Assembly (NCBI RefSeq): GCF_000381905.1
Contig: NZ_KB907269.1
Location: 1 to 64,000 of the forward strand
Direction of reading: 5' to 3'
Length of the DNA stretch: 64,000 bases
Source: Paenibacillus fonticola DSM 21315
GTDB lineage: Bacteria; Bacillota; Bacilli; Paenibacillales; Paenibacillaceae
The notes under the pieces were generated by a model, which was not told where the DNA came from, did no database searches, and saw only the letters and a list, made by a program, of their open reading frames with translations. Below are positions 33,162 to 40,425 of this stretch, one piece after another (position 1 is the first letter of the stretch; every line of letters begins with the position of its first letter). The position numbers and the translations under genes are program-made.

Positions 33162-33741
33162 AGCCGCGATTCCATTCTTTAATAGCGGAATAGAGACTGC
33201 TGGCAATAATTTCAGATAAACGCATCACTAGACTGAGACGTGTGTTTTGTAATACAAAATATTCCATGAAGCCGCCGACATTGACGATGCCTGTAAGATG
33301 GATATCGCCGACCGGCGGTAATTCTTTATTTACTCCTGCTCCAGGGCGCAGCGGACCGCTAACGACTTGAATAGACCCGACACTGGAGGTTTGCCCCAGA
33401 CAGGCATCAATACCAATGATATAAGGGTCTGAAAATGTGGTATTAATATGCTGAAGCGTATCTTTTAAATTCATGGCATGAACGGGTTCTTCCAAGGTAC
33501 CATAGAGATGGAAATGGGAGCAGTTGTGTTTGGACAAGGAAGTGCCGACCAGGGGCCCCAGACAATCGCCAGTCGAACGATCGGTGCCGATGCATACGAC
33601 TACGATTTCCTGTCCTGGCTCCACTTGAGCAAGATGAAGCAGCAGGCGGTGAATAATAGCGGAATGTATGCCGGGCTCAGTATGGGATATTTTTAAATAA
33701 GGGATTTCTTGACCGGGGCAAGAAGGATTTAACTGTGACAT
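33133..33741 (-). CDS. yyaC: Spore protease YyaC family protein (DUF1256)
   Basis: The 202-residue protein matches YyaC, a DUF1256 protein related to the germination protease GPR. Family motifs are IVVVCIGTDRSTGDCLGPLVG, PYIIGIDACLGQ and GDIHLTGIVNVGGFMEY. In B. subtilis yyaC is expressed in the forespore. I chose the ATG at 33741, with AAAGGAAG six bases upstream; the open frame continues upstream to 33879 but without similarity. It is oriented toward oriC and overlaps the end of the DUF4446 gene tail to tail. Confidence 0.9.
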   Translation of the reverse strand: MSQLNPSCPGQEIPYLKISHTEPGIHSAIIHRLLLHLAQVEPGQEIVVVCIGTDRSTGDCLGPLVGTSLSKHNCSHFHLYGTLEEPVHAMNLKDTLQHINTTFSDPYIIGIDACLGQTSSVGSIQVVSGPLRPGAGVNKELPPVGDIHLTGIVNVGGFMEYFVLQNTRLSLVMRLSEIIASSLYSAIKEWNRGFIPLSRREQ

Positions 33742-33894
33742 AAAATCTTCCTTTCCGCTAATTAGCTTGAGATTATTCGGTATAGCAATTGTTGAATCCG
33801 ATCGAAAGCTATACGGAATAATAGATAGTATATGGAAAAAAGGGCATTTATATACTCGGACTAAAGTATCGCTTCTCATAGGAGGCTTAAGGCT

Positions 33895-34146
33895 GTGGAC
33901 ACATGGTTAGTAATGGCGTTTGATTCAACGCAGCAAGCATTAAGAGCGGAAATGCTGCTAGAATATGCAGAGATCGATATTGACTTGTTTCCGACACCCA
34001 AGGAAATTACGGCGGGCTGTGCTTTGTCGATCCGTTTTCCCGAGGAATCATTGAATTTGGTTAAGGAGATTATCGTGAACGAACACGTGGAAATTAGGGG
34101 GATCTTCATGCCGATGGCCTCCGGTTATGATTCCATCGGTTTATAG
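33895..34146 (+). CDS. DUF3343 family protein (possible Se/S carrier)
   Basis: The 83-residue protein (WLVMAFDSTQQALRAEMLLE..., with PTPKEITAGCALSIRF) fits the DUF3343 family, small proteins suggested to carry sulfur or selenium through the conserved cysteine (Cys42, in TAGCALS). It starts with GTG, preceded by TAGGAGGC, and is followed 16 bases later by the channel gene. The functional label is a family hypothesis, not shown here. Confidence 0.8.
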   Translation: MDTWLVMAFDSTQQALRAEMLLEYAEIDIDLFPTPKEITAGCALSIRFPEESLNLVKEIIVNEHVEIRGIFMPMASGYDSIGL

Positions 34147-34161
34147 GAAGGAGAGACGTCT

Positions 34162-35040
34162 ATGCGGCTGACAACGGAGACTGACCCTGCAGAAGAAGCG
34201 ATTCAAGCGGCGATAACCTGGAAGGATAAGCTGTGGGAATGGGTAACCAATTTAGATATGTGGGAAATGGTGTTGTTCTCCGCATTGCGGATCCTGCTAA
34301 TTTTTATACTGACGAGAATATTTATTCGGATCATTTATCGGCTGATCGATAACTCGCTGAAAAGACGGGAGAAAGGCCGGCTAAAAGTTAATCCTCGCCG
34401 ATTTATCACGGTAGGCGAACTGCTAAAAAATATGACCTGGATCACCAGCAATTTCATTATGGTTATGCTTGTCTTGGGGGAATTCGGCTTTAAGCTTGCA
34501 CCGCTGCTTACTGGGGCGGGAGTGCTTGGCTTGGCTATCGGTTTTGGAGCTCAGAGCCTAGTGAAGGACGTCATTACAGGATTCTTTATTATTTTGGAGG
34601 ATCAGTTTGCCGTTGGGGATGTCATACAAACCGGCAGCCTGAAGGGAACGGTCGAGATGATTGGGCTGCGTTCAACGAGGCTCGTCAGTTGGACGGGAGA
34701 GGTGCATATTATCCCTAATGGAATGATCACGAATGTAACGAACTATTCATTAAACAATGCGCTGATTATCGTCGATTTGCCGTTCAGCAATTCCAAGAGG
34801 CTCGAAGATAGTGTCCATTTGCTAAAAAAGGCAATGCTAAAGATGAAGGAAGATCATCCTCATCTGCTGGAGGTGCCGCATGTGCTGGGGATACAATCGC
34901 TCTCGGCGAGTGAGTTCGTCATACGCATCGCTATGGAAAGTACCTCCAACGCCAGGGAAGAAGTCGAGCGGCAAATTCAGACATACGCCAAGCAAGCATT
35001 GGAGGAGGCCGAAGCATTAGAGCTTGGGAGAGGGGATTAA
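34162..35040 (+). CDS. MscS-type mechanosensitive ion channel
   Basis: The 292-residue protein has three predicted membrane segments (about 33-53, 88-107 and 113-135) and the MscS pore-lining helix GVLGLAIGFGAQSLVKDVITGFFII, here abbreviated to its two halves GVLGLAIGFGAQSL and KDVITGFF. This is followed by the beta-domain start EDQFAVGDVI and RSTRLVSWTGEVHIIPNG. It opens under membrane tension to release solutes during hypo-osmotic shock. GGAAGGAGAG gives the ribosome site. Confidence 0.93.
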   Translation: MRLTTETDPAEEAIQAAITWKDKLWEWVTNLDMWEMVLFSALRILLIFILTRIFIRIIYRLIDNSLKRREKGRLKVNPRRFITVGELLKNMTWITSNFIMVMLVLGEFGFKLAPLLTGAGVLGLAIGFGAQSLVKDVITGFFIILEDQFAVGDVIQTGSLKGTVEMIGLRSTRLVSWTGEVHIIPNGMITNVTNYSLNNALIIVDLPFSNSKRLEDSVHLLKKAMLKMKEDHPHLLEVPHVLGIQSLSASEFVIRIAMESTSNAREEVERQIQTYAKQALEEAEALELGRGD

Positions 35041-35175
35041 TGGAACGGCAATCGTTTGAAGCACTTTCTATAAATTCCAAGCGGATGAAAATGCCTCTGT
35101 CTGCGCAGATCAACATAATTCAAACAAGGGTTATCTGACAACAACAATAATTAAGGAAGTAGGAGAGGAATAAGG

Positions 35176-35394
35176 ATGGAGCGTAAATCGTTTGGATTGG
35201 GCGATATCGTGTTGATGAAAAAAAATCATCCTTGCGGCAGCAATGAAATGGAAGTTATTCGCATGGGGATGGATATCCGCATTAAATGCGTCGGCTGTAA
35301 ACACAGTGTACTTATCCCCAGAGCGAAATTCGAAAAAAACATGCGTAAAGTTATCCGGTCAGCTGACAATGGAGAAGAGGACCAGACTGTTTAA
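35176..35394 (+). CDS. DUF951 family protein (YyzM-like)
   Basis: This is a 72-residue protein with the DUF951 pattern: FGLGDIVLMKKNHPCGSNEM followed by MGMDIRIKCVGCKHSVLIPR. Cysteines in HPCGS and KCVGC could bind a metal or form part of a beta-barrel; function is unknown. It is normally found near spo0J and ychF in Bacillales. AGGAGAGG precedes the ATG. Confidence 0.88.
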   Translation: MERKSFGLGDIVLMKKNHPCGSNEMEVIRMGMDIRIKCVGCKHSVLIPRAKFEKNMRKVIRSADNGEEDQTV

Positions 35395-35514
35395 TGTACA
35401 GTTTAGATAGAGGGGATAGAGGGGCTTAGATAGGGAACTCAAGCCGATACCAGGCAAGAATTATTTGCAGAAATAATTAACATCACTAAGTAAAAATAAG
35501 GAACGTACATTCCC

Positions 35515-35543
35515 TTGTGTTATGCGCAGTTTTGTGGTATACT
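35515..35543 (+). promoter_or_regulatory. tRNA-Ser promoter
   Basis: TTGTGT (35515-35520), a 17-base spacer and TATACT (35538-35543) place a start site about five bases before the mature tRNA. Confidence 0.75.
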
Positions 35544-35555
35544 CATTCTTGCTGT

Positions 35556-35646
35556 GGAAAGGTACCCAAGAGGTCCAAGGGGGCTGACTCGAAATCAGCT
35601 AGGCGTGTCAAAGCGTGCGTGGGTTCGAATCCCACCCTTTCCGCCA
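35556..35646 (+). tRNA. tRNA-Ser (CGA)
   Basis: The 91-base gene folds as a class II tRNA with a long variable arm: acceptor GGAAAGG/CCTTTCC, anticodon stem GCTGA/TCAGC with loop CTCGAAA (anticodon CGA at 35590-35592), T arm GTGGG-TTCGAAT-CCCAC, discriminator G and an encoded CCA (35644-35646). It reads UCG serine codons. The 3' end overlaps the first copy of a direct repeat. Confidence 0.98.
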
Positions 35647-35856
35647 TTATAGTCGAAGACTATAATTAGCCGGGATGAGAACCCACAAGAGTGGGGGCGT
35701 CGGAGCGTAAGCTTCGATAGCATACACATCGCAGTCCCGGAATGAAATGAAGGGTATCCCACCCTTTCCGCCATTATAGTCGAAGACTATAATTAGTCGG
35801 GATGAGAACCCACAAGAGTGGGGGCGTCGGAGCGTAAGCTTCGATAGCATACACAT
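35629..35856 (+). repeat. Direct repeat of tRNA-Ser 3' end plus downstream hairpin segment
   Basis: Two 101-base copies (35629-35729 and 35756-35856), offset by 127 bases, differ at one position (C versus T in TTAGYCGGG). Each begins with the last 18 bases of the tRNA (ATCCCACCCTTTCCGCCA), continues with a perfect hairpin ATTATAGTC-GAA-GACTATAAT and a CCCAC-AAGA-GTGGG hairpin. The second copy therefore carries a tRNA 3' remnant without a tRNA body. Confidence 0.9.
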
Positions 35857-35903
35857 TAAAGGATTAAAATCGTAATCATATATGATCTAAATATCAAATA
35901 CAA

Positions 35904-35930
35904 AGAAGAACCCGAAAGGGTTCTTCTTTT
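35904..35930 (+). terminator. Terminator after tRNA-Ser and its repeat
   Basis: AGAAGAACCC-GAAA-GGGTTCTTCT is a perfect ten-base stem with a tetraloop followed by TTTT. Confidence 0.88.
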
Positions 35931-36007
35931 GCGACGGGATGCGGATTGGAATTCTTCTCTCACGACTAAGAAACAGTTGATCTTCGCCTAGGCTTTAACG
36001 AAGTGAC

Positions 36008-36160
36008 AAAGAGGGGTCTTTCTCAATTCGCGATCGTTTGCTTCTAACGGGTAGTGAATAAGACTCCAGGCAGCTGTGTTGCTCGTGGATAGTCCAACGG
36101 AACCACACCTCTCTTTGCATCGCCGTCTAATTGTATTGTGCGCAGGGTGCCGTTTTTTTA
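36008..36160 (+). other. Possible structured RNA in the gene-free 35931-36312
   Basis: CAAAGAGGGGT (36008-36018) pairs over 11 bases with ACCTCTCTTTG (about 36109-36119, one G-U pair), enclosing about 90 bases that contain a further CCAGGC...GCTCGTGG arm; a run of seven Ts lies at about 36153-36159. I see no ORF and no strong promoter, and I do not recognise a known RNA family (not tmRNA, RNase P, SRP or T-box). Confidence 0.3.
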
Positions 36161-36312
36161 TGCAAGCGATTCAGAAAAAAATAAAGTGGAGATGTCAATC
36201 AGCTCAGCCGCGGTTAAAGCTAACTGAAGCTGGATTCTTTATAGCCCATTAAGGTTCAGTTTAGATCCTTTTTAAATCCTCTTTAAAAGCTGGCTAGGAC
36301 GCCTGATCTGGA

Positions 36313-36510
36313 TTAATGCACTCGTGCCTTCTCGGCTTTTTTCCATTTACGGTCTTTGTTTGTCGTTTCCGGGAAGGTATCGCCGCGCTCCAATTTAATC
36401 CGCTTCGGATTTTGAATTTGCGTGTGGAAGCTGCGCGCTTCGCCTACTTCTGTATAAACCCCCGGATTCGGAGCTTTATCCCCGGGTTCGAACTCGGTTT
36501 GTTCACCCAT
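36313..36510 (-). CDS. YjzC family protein
   Basis: The 65-residue protein MGEQTEFEPGDKAPNPGVYT... has the YjzC pattern: FxPGDKAPNPGVYTEVGE, a basic PKRIKLERGDTFPETTN segment and a charged KWKKAEKARVH tail. YjzC is a small Bacillus protein of unknown function; spore expression is possible but not shown here. AAGGAGGATG precedes the ATG. It is transcribed toward oriC and stands alone between the tRNA block and the rpsF operon. Confidence 0.85.
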   Translation of the reverse strand: MGEQTEFEPGDKAPNPGVYTEVGEARSFHTQIQNPKRIKLERGDTFPETTNKDRKWKKAEKARVH

Positions 36511-36728
36511 GCAATCATCCTCCTTTCAAGCTGAAATCAATAAGGACAGAAGCTAGAGATACCGCCTTATTATGTGTTTTTTTCTTATGTTTCATGTAGA
36601 TTGACCTCGGTTCATCCTGAAGACACCGCAGACAACAATTGTGCCTCAACGGATAATCAGCGAGTAGCGATTAAGCATCCACCCACCTAAGCACCCCAAG
36701 CCAAAACTGGAAAACGACCATTTTATAC

Positions 36729-36839
36729 TTGCAGGGACTACGCGGGTTTGATATAATATTTTGGTGCGAGTTGAAGAGCTCGTTCCTTGCTCCCATGGGG
36801 AAGAAGGTGGGGGCCATAGTCCAAGAGGAGGTGACATAT
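36729..36839 (+). promoter_or_regulatory. rpsF operon promoter and leader (gene-free 36511-36839)
   Basis: TTGCAG (36729-36734), a 17-base spacer and a perfect TATAAT (36752-36757) form a strong sigma-A promoter. The ~75-base leader has CGAG/CTCG and CCCC/GGGG-type inverted arms before the AGAGGAGG ribosome site; Firmicute rpsF leaders often bind the S6:S18 complex for feedback control, which is possible here but not proven by what I can see. 36511-36728 shows nothing else. Confidence 0.65.
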
Positions 36840-37124
36840 ATGCGCAAATATGAAGTGATGTACATTATTCGTCCTGAACTTGAACAAGAAGCAGTTCAAG
36901 CTGTAGTTGACAAATTCCAAGGCATCATCCAAAACGGCGGTGAAATTACAAAGCATGAAGTGATGGGTAAGCGCCGGCTTGCGTATGAGATTAACAAGAT
37001 CCGTGACGGTATTTACGTCCTAGTGAACTTCACAGCGACTCCTGATGTCGTTGCTGAGCTTGAGCGGATTCTGAAGATTTCCGATGAGGTTATCCGTTAT
37101 CTCATTACGAAAGACGTAGCTTAA
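36840..37124 (+). CDS. rpsF: 30S ribosomal protein S6
   Basis: The 94-residue protein MRKYEVMYIIRPELEQEAVQ..., with GKRRLAYEINKIRDGIYVLV, is ribosomal protein S6, which binds 16S rRNA with S18. The ATG at 36840 is preceded by AAGAGGAGGTGA; the frame continues upstream through the promoter without similarity. It is the first gene of the conserved rpsF-ssb-rpsR operon. Confidence 0.98.
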   Translation: MRKYEVMYIIRPELEQEAVQAVVDKFQGIIQNGGEITKHEVMGKRRLAYEINKIRDGIYVLVNFTATPDVVAELERILKISDEVIRYLITKDVA

Positions 37125-37204
37125 TCCAGGATGTTCAAGCAGTCTTTGGACTTGCTGAGCCCTGAGTGTATTTTGTAGACATTAGCCCGGAGGAGGGGAT
37201 TTGA

Positions 37205-37693
37205 TTGTTGAACCGTGTCATTCTGATCGGACGTCTTACGAGAGATCCCGAGCTGCGTTATACGCCGTCTGGCGTAGCGGTTACCCAGTTCACGATTGCC
37301 GTGGACAGACCGTTTACATCGCAGGGCGGAGAGCGCGAAGCGGATTTTATTCCGGTCGTAACGTGGAGACAACTGGCGGAGACTTGCGCAAATTACTTGC
37401 GCAAAGGGCGTCTCACTGCCGTGGAAGGACGTATTCAGGTACGGAATTACGAGAATAACGAAGGCAAACGTGTATACGTAACCGAAGTGATTGCTGATAA
37501 TGTCCGTTTCTTGGAGTCTAACCGCGAAGGCGGCAGTGGTGGCGGACAGCGCGAGGAAAATCCGTTTGGAGGAAGCAGCGCGGGCGGCAATAGCAACAGC
37601 AACCGCAGCAGCAATCCCTCACGCGGCAATCAAGATCCATTCTCTGACGACGGGAAGCCGATTGATATTTCGGATGACGATTTGCCATTTTAA
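37205..37693 (+). CDS. ssb: Single-stranded DNA-binding protein
   Basis: SSB coats single-stranded DNA during replication and repair. The 162-residue protein has the OB-fold (1-110; LNRVILIGRLTRDPELRYTP), a Gly/Ser/Asn-rich disordered linker (about 112-150) and the acidic C-terminal tip DISDDDLPF that docks partner proteins. The start is TTG (a second TTG follows), with GGAGGGG upstream. It is cotranscribed with rpsF and rpsR. Confidence 0.98.
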   Translation: MLNRVILIGRLTRDPELRYTPSGVAVTQFTIAVDRPFTSQGGEREADFIPVVTWRQLAETCANYLRKGRLTAVEGRIQVRNYENNEGKRVYVTEVIADNVRFLESNREGGSGGGQREENPFGGSSAGGNSNSNRSSNPSRGNQDPFSDDGKPIDISDDDLPF

Positions 37694-37713
37694 TATAGGA
37701 AGGACTGAATAGC

Positions 37714-37983
37714 ATGAGCTTCAAGCAAAGAGAAGGCGGAGACGACAAAAGACCGGCACGCCGCGGCGGCCGCAACAAACGTCGTAAAGTATGTTTCTTC
37801 ACTGTGAACAAAATTACTCACATTGACTATAAAGATACAGAACTGCTCAAAAAATTCATCAGCGAGCGTGGCAAAATTTTGCCGCGTCGTGTGACGGGTA
37901 CGAGCGCGAAGTATCAACGTCTCTTGACGATTGCCATCAAACGCTCTCGTCAAATCGCATTGCTTCCGTACACTACGGAGTAA
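37714..37983 (+). CDS. rpsR: 30S ribosomal protein S18
   Basis: The 89-residue basic protein contains the S18 core VNKITHIDYKDTELLKKFIS and GKILPRRVTGTSAKYQRLLT. The single cysteine in KVCFFTV does not form a zinc motif (a C-minus-like form). It pairs with S6 on the platform of the 30S subunit. It ends the rpsF operon and is followed by a long terminator stem. Confidence 0.98.
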   Translation: MSFKQREGGDDKRPARRGGRNKRRKVCFFTVNKITHIDYKDTELLKKFISERGKILPRRVTGTSAKYQRLLTIAIKRSRQIALLPYTTE

Positions 37984-38001
37984 TCGATAATTAGACATCG
38001 C

Positions 38002-38089
38002 AAAATCCCCCTTAAGTAAACAAAAGGCGAGGGAGCATCCATGGAAATGGAGATCCCGAACCGGCTGTTGAACGAGGGGGATTTTTTTT
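38002..38089 (+). terminator. Long-range terminator after rpsR
   Basis: AAAATCCCCCTT (38004-38013 core) pairs with GAGGGGGATTTT (38075-38084) and is followed by eight Ts. About 60 bases lie between the arms and contain a second imperfect stem (GGGAGCATCCAT with ATGGAGATCCC), so it is larger than a usual terminator. Confidence 0.7.
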
Positions 38090-38148
38090 CGTTTTTCTCA
38101 GTTGGAATACGGTGAATCGGGTGGAGCTTACAAAGTATAGGAAAGGGA

Positions 38149-38265
38149 ATGAATCAATTGGCCGCGAGAATTGCTTTCGTTACTATTTTCGTTGCTATTG
38201 ATCACCGCATTTCTTCCTTTTTTATTTCATATGCTTTAAAAAAGTACTTGGAATATAAATGGTAA
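38149..38265 (+). CDS. Possible small membrane peptide (38 residues) in an AT-rich gap
   Basis: An ATG preceded by AGGAAAGGG opens a 38-codon frame, MNQLAARIAFVTIFVAI... ending LKKYLEYKW. It has a hydrophobic helix and a basic/aromatic C-terminus. I do not recognise it, and it may be chance: the surrounding 37984-38429 is gene-free and AT-rich, with repeated AATATTTCTAATAT-like words (38284-38320) upstream of the opp operon. Confidence 0.25.
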   Translation: MNQLAARIAFVTIFVAIDHRISSFFISYALKKYLEYKW

Positions 38266-38429
38266 TCATATATAGTAATAAAAAGAATATTTTTCTAATA
38301 TTTCTAATATAGGTAATTTAATAAATATATACAACAATATACCACTATGCATCACTTCAAAACCAAGTAAGTAGGGCAGAATTATTGATTATAGGTGTAT
38401 TTCTATGGGCTTAAAAACCTTTTGATAGG

Positions 38430-39467
38430 GTGATGAGTGTGAATGAAGAGCTCCTAACCATCGAGAATCTGTCGACCTCCTTTCCAATTGCAGGCCAATT
38501 GTACGCCGCCGTAGATGATGTGAACTTGACGGTAAAAAAGAATGAAATCCTCGCCATAGTAGGAGAATCGGGATCGGGAAAAAGCGCTTTGGCTTTTTCT
38601 ATTATGGGCTTGCATACCCGCGCCCAAATCCAGGGCCACATCTATTATAAGGGCCAGAATCTCGCCACAATGTCCCCAGCTGAATTGAACCGTCTTCGCG
38701 GTAACGAAGTCAGCATGATCTTTCAGGATCCTTTATCCGCATTAAATCCGCTGATGATGATAGGTGAGCAAATTGAAGAAGTGCTCCTGCTTCATGAATC
38801 CAAATCCAAAACCGCTAGATCTTCTAAGGGTTCCGGCCAGACCAGACACTCCAAAAAATTCAGAAAAGAACAAACGCTCGATTTGCTGAGCCAAGTCGGC
38901 ATTCCCCGCCCGGAATATACATATGGGCAATATCCTCATGAATTATCTGGGGGGATGCGGCAGCGGGTCGTCATTGCTATGGCGATTGCCAATCAGCCCC
39001 ATCTATTAATCGCTGACGAGCCGACGACAGCTCTGGATGTCACCATCCAGCTTCAGATCCTGGAACTGATCCGACGTCTTAAGGAACAAATGGAGGCAGG
39101 GATCATATTAATTACCCATGATCTGGGCGTTGTAGCCGAAATGGCCGATCGTGTCGCGGTCATGTATGCTGGACAAATTGTTGAAATCTCTTCGATCCAC
39201 TCCTTGATGTCAAATGCAAAACATCCCTATACGAGATCATTAATGAGCTCTATCCCTACTGGGAATGAGAAGAAAACAAAGCTCCATGTCATTCAAGGCG
39301 TAGTTCCCTCTTTGCAGCATTTACCACGTCAAGGGTGCCGCTTTCGATCCCGGATTCCATGGATAGAAGAAGCGGCGCATGAGGCGGATCCGCAAATGCA
39401 TGAAGTAGAGCCAGGACATTACGTTCGCTGTACATGTTATAAGCATTTTCACTTCCTTGATGAATAA
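38430..39467 (+). CDS. oppD: Oligopeptide ABC transporter ATP-binding protein (OppD-type)
   Basis: The 345-residue ATPase has Walker A GESGSGKSALAFSIMG (about residue 45), the Q-loop MIFQDPLSALNPLM, signature LSGGMRQRVVIAMA and Walker B LLIADEPTTALDV. A Ser/Lys-rich insertion (about residues 118-150) is unusual. The C-terminal peptide-importer cysteine motif is degenerate: GCRF and VRC cysteines remain but the middle ones are replaced (RIPW, EEAA). It starts GTG/ATG near GATAGGGTGATG. It is the first gene of a five-gene operon for peptide uptake. Confidence 0.93.
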   Translation: MMSVNEELLTIENLSTSFPIAGQLYAAVDDVNLTVKKNEILAIVGESGSGKSALAFSIMGLHTRAQIQGHIYYKGQNLATMSPAELNRLRGNEVSMIFQDPLSALNPLMMIGEQIEEVLLLHESKSKTARSSKGSGQTRHSKKFRKEQTLDLLSQVGIPRPEYTYGQYPHELSGGMRQRVVIAMAIANQPHLLIADEPTTALDVTIQLQILELIRRLKEQMEAGIILITHDLGVVAEMADRVAVMYAGQIVEISSIHSLMSNAKHPYTRSLMSSIPTGNEKKTKLHVIQGVVPSLQHLPRQGCRFRSRIPWIEEAAHEADPQMHEVEPGHYVRCTCYKHFHFLDE

Positions 39468-39483
39468 GAGGAGGAATACGGAT

Positions 39484-40425
39484 ATGGCGCTGCTTGAAGT
39501 AAGAGATTTGAAAGTATACTTTCCGGTATATGGCGGGATATTTCGTCGTATAGTTGACCGGATTAAAGCGGTGGATGGTGTAAATCTGACGATTGAACCA
39601 GGCCATACCTATGGCCTTGTCGGGGAATCCGGCTCTGGGAAGACGACGACGGGGCGGGCAATTATTGGCCTGAACCCGATCACTTCAGGACAAATATTGT
39701 TCCAGGGGGAGGATATCGGCTGGGGGATGCGGGGTCATCAATCCCGATTCCGCAAAGATATCCAGATGATCTTTCAAGACCCTTATTCTTCCTTGAATCC
39801 GAAGAAGCGTATCCTGGACATCGTATCTGAACCGCTGCGCAATTTTGAGAAATTAACGCCTGCAGAAGAGAAGCGGCGGGTTCAGGAGCTTTTAGCGCAG
39901 GTTGGTCTGAGCTCCGAGACGATTTATAAATACCCTCATGAATTTTCCGGCGGGCAGCGCCAGCGGATCGGCATTGCACGGGCGATCGCCCTGAAACCCA
40001 AGCTGATTATTGCAGATGAGCCGGTATCTTCCCTCGATGTATCCGTTCAGGCCCAGGTGCTCAACTTTATGCAGGACATTCAGAAGGAACTCCATCTTAC
40101 CTACTTGTTCATCAGTCACGATCTCGGCATTATTCGTCATATGTGTGATCATATCGGTATTATGTACAGAGGCCGATACGTCGAACAAGGGACAACGCGC
40201 GAAATATTTGAAAATCCCCAGCATATTTATACGAAACGTTTGTTAGCGGCCATACCGGATCTTGATCCAAGCCAGCGCGGGAAGCGGCAAAGGCAGCGCC
40301 AACTAATCTACCAGGAGTACGATAAGGAGTTTTCGCAATATTTCGATCATGACGGCTTGGCATATGCTCTAAGGCCGCTGTCTGACACCCATTCAGCAGC
40401 AATTCCCGGAAGGGGGCAGGGCTGA
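39484..40425 (+). CDS. oppF: Oligopeptide ABC transporter ATP-binding protein (OppF-type)
   Basis: This is the second ATPase of the importer, with Walker A GESGSGKTTTGRAIIGL, the Q-loop MIFQDPYSSLNPKKRI, signature FSGGQRQRIGIARAIAL and Walker B LIIADEPVSSLDVSVQAQ. The C-terminus ends in a basic then Asp/Gln-rich extension without the cysteine cluster seen in many OppF proteins. The ATG at 39484 has AGAGGAGG at a normal distance. Its stop overlaps the oppB ATG by one base. Confidence 0.94.
   Translation: MALLEVRDLKVYFPVYGGIFRRIVDRIKAVDGVNLTIEPGHTYGLVGESGSGKTTTGRAIIGLNPITSGQILFQGEDIGWGMRGHQSRFRKDIQMIFQDPYSSLNPKKRILDIVSEPLRNFEKLTPAEEKRRVQELLAQVGLSSETIYKYPHEFSGGQRQRIGIARAIALKPKLIIADEPVSSLDVSVQAQVLNFMQDIQKELHLTYLFISHDLGIIRHMCDHIGIMYRGRYVEQGTTREIFENPQHIYTKRLLAAIPDLDPSQRGKRQRQRQLIYQEYDKEFSQYFDHDGLAYALRPLSDTHSAAIPGRGQG

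Noticed and set aside
33742..33879. Upstream extension of yyaC
   Set aside because: The in-frame codons before 33741 show no similarity to the family, and a good ribosome site lies directly before the ATG at 33741.
35647..35856. Minus-strand frame of about 69 codons behind tRNA-Ser
   Set aside because: It is made only of the duplicated hairpin tail, so it is better explained as repeat sequence than as a protein.
36008..36160. 6S, SRP or T-box RNA between tRNA-Ser and yjzC
   Set aside because: None of the conserved sequence elements I know for these families (SRP GGAA apical loop, T-box TGGNACCGCG, closed 6S bubble) could be found, so only an unnamed structure is reported.
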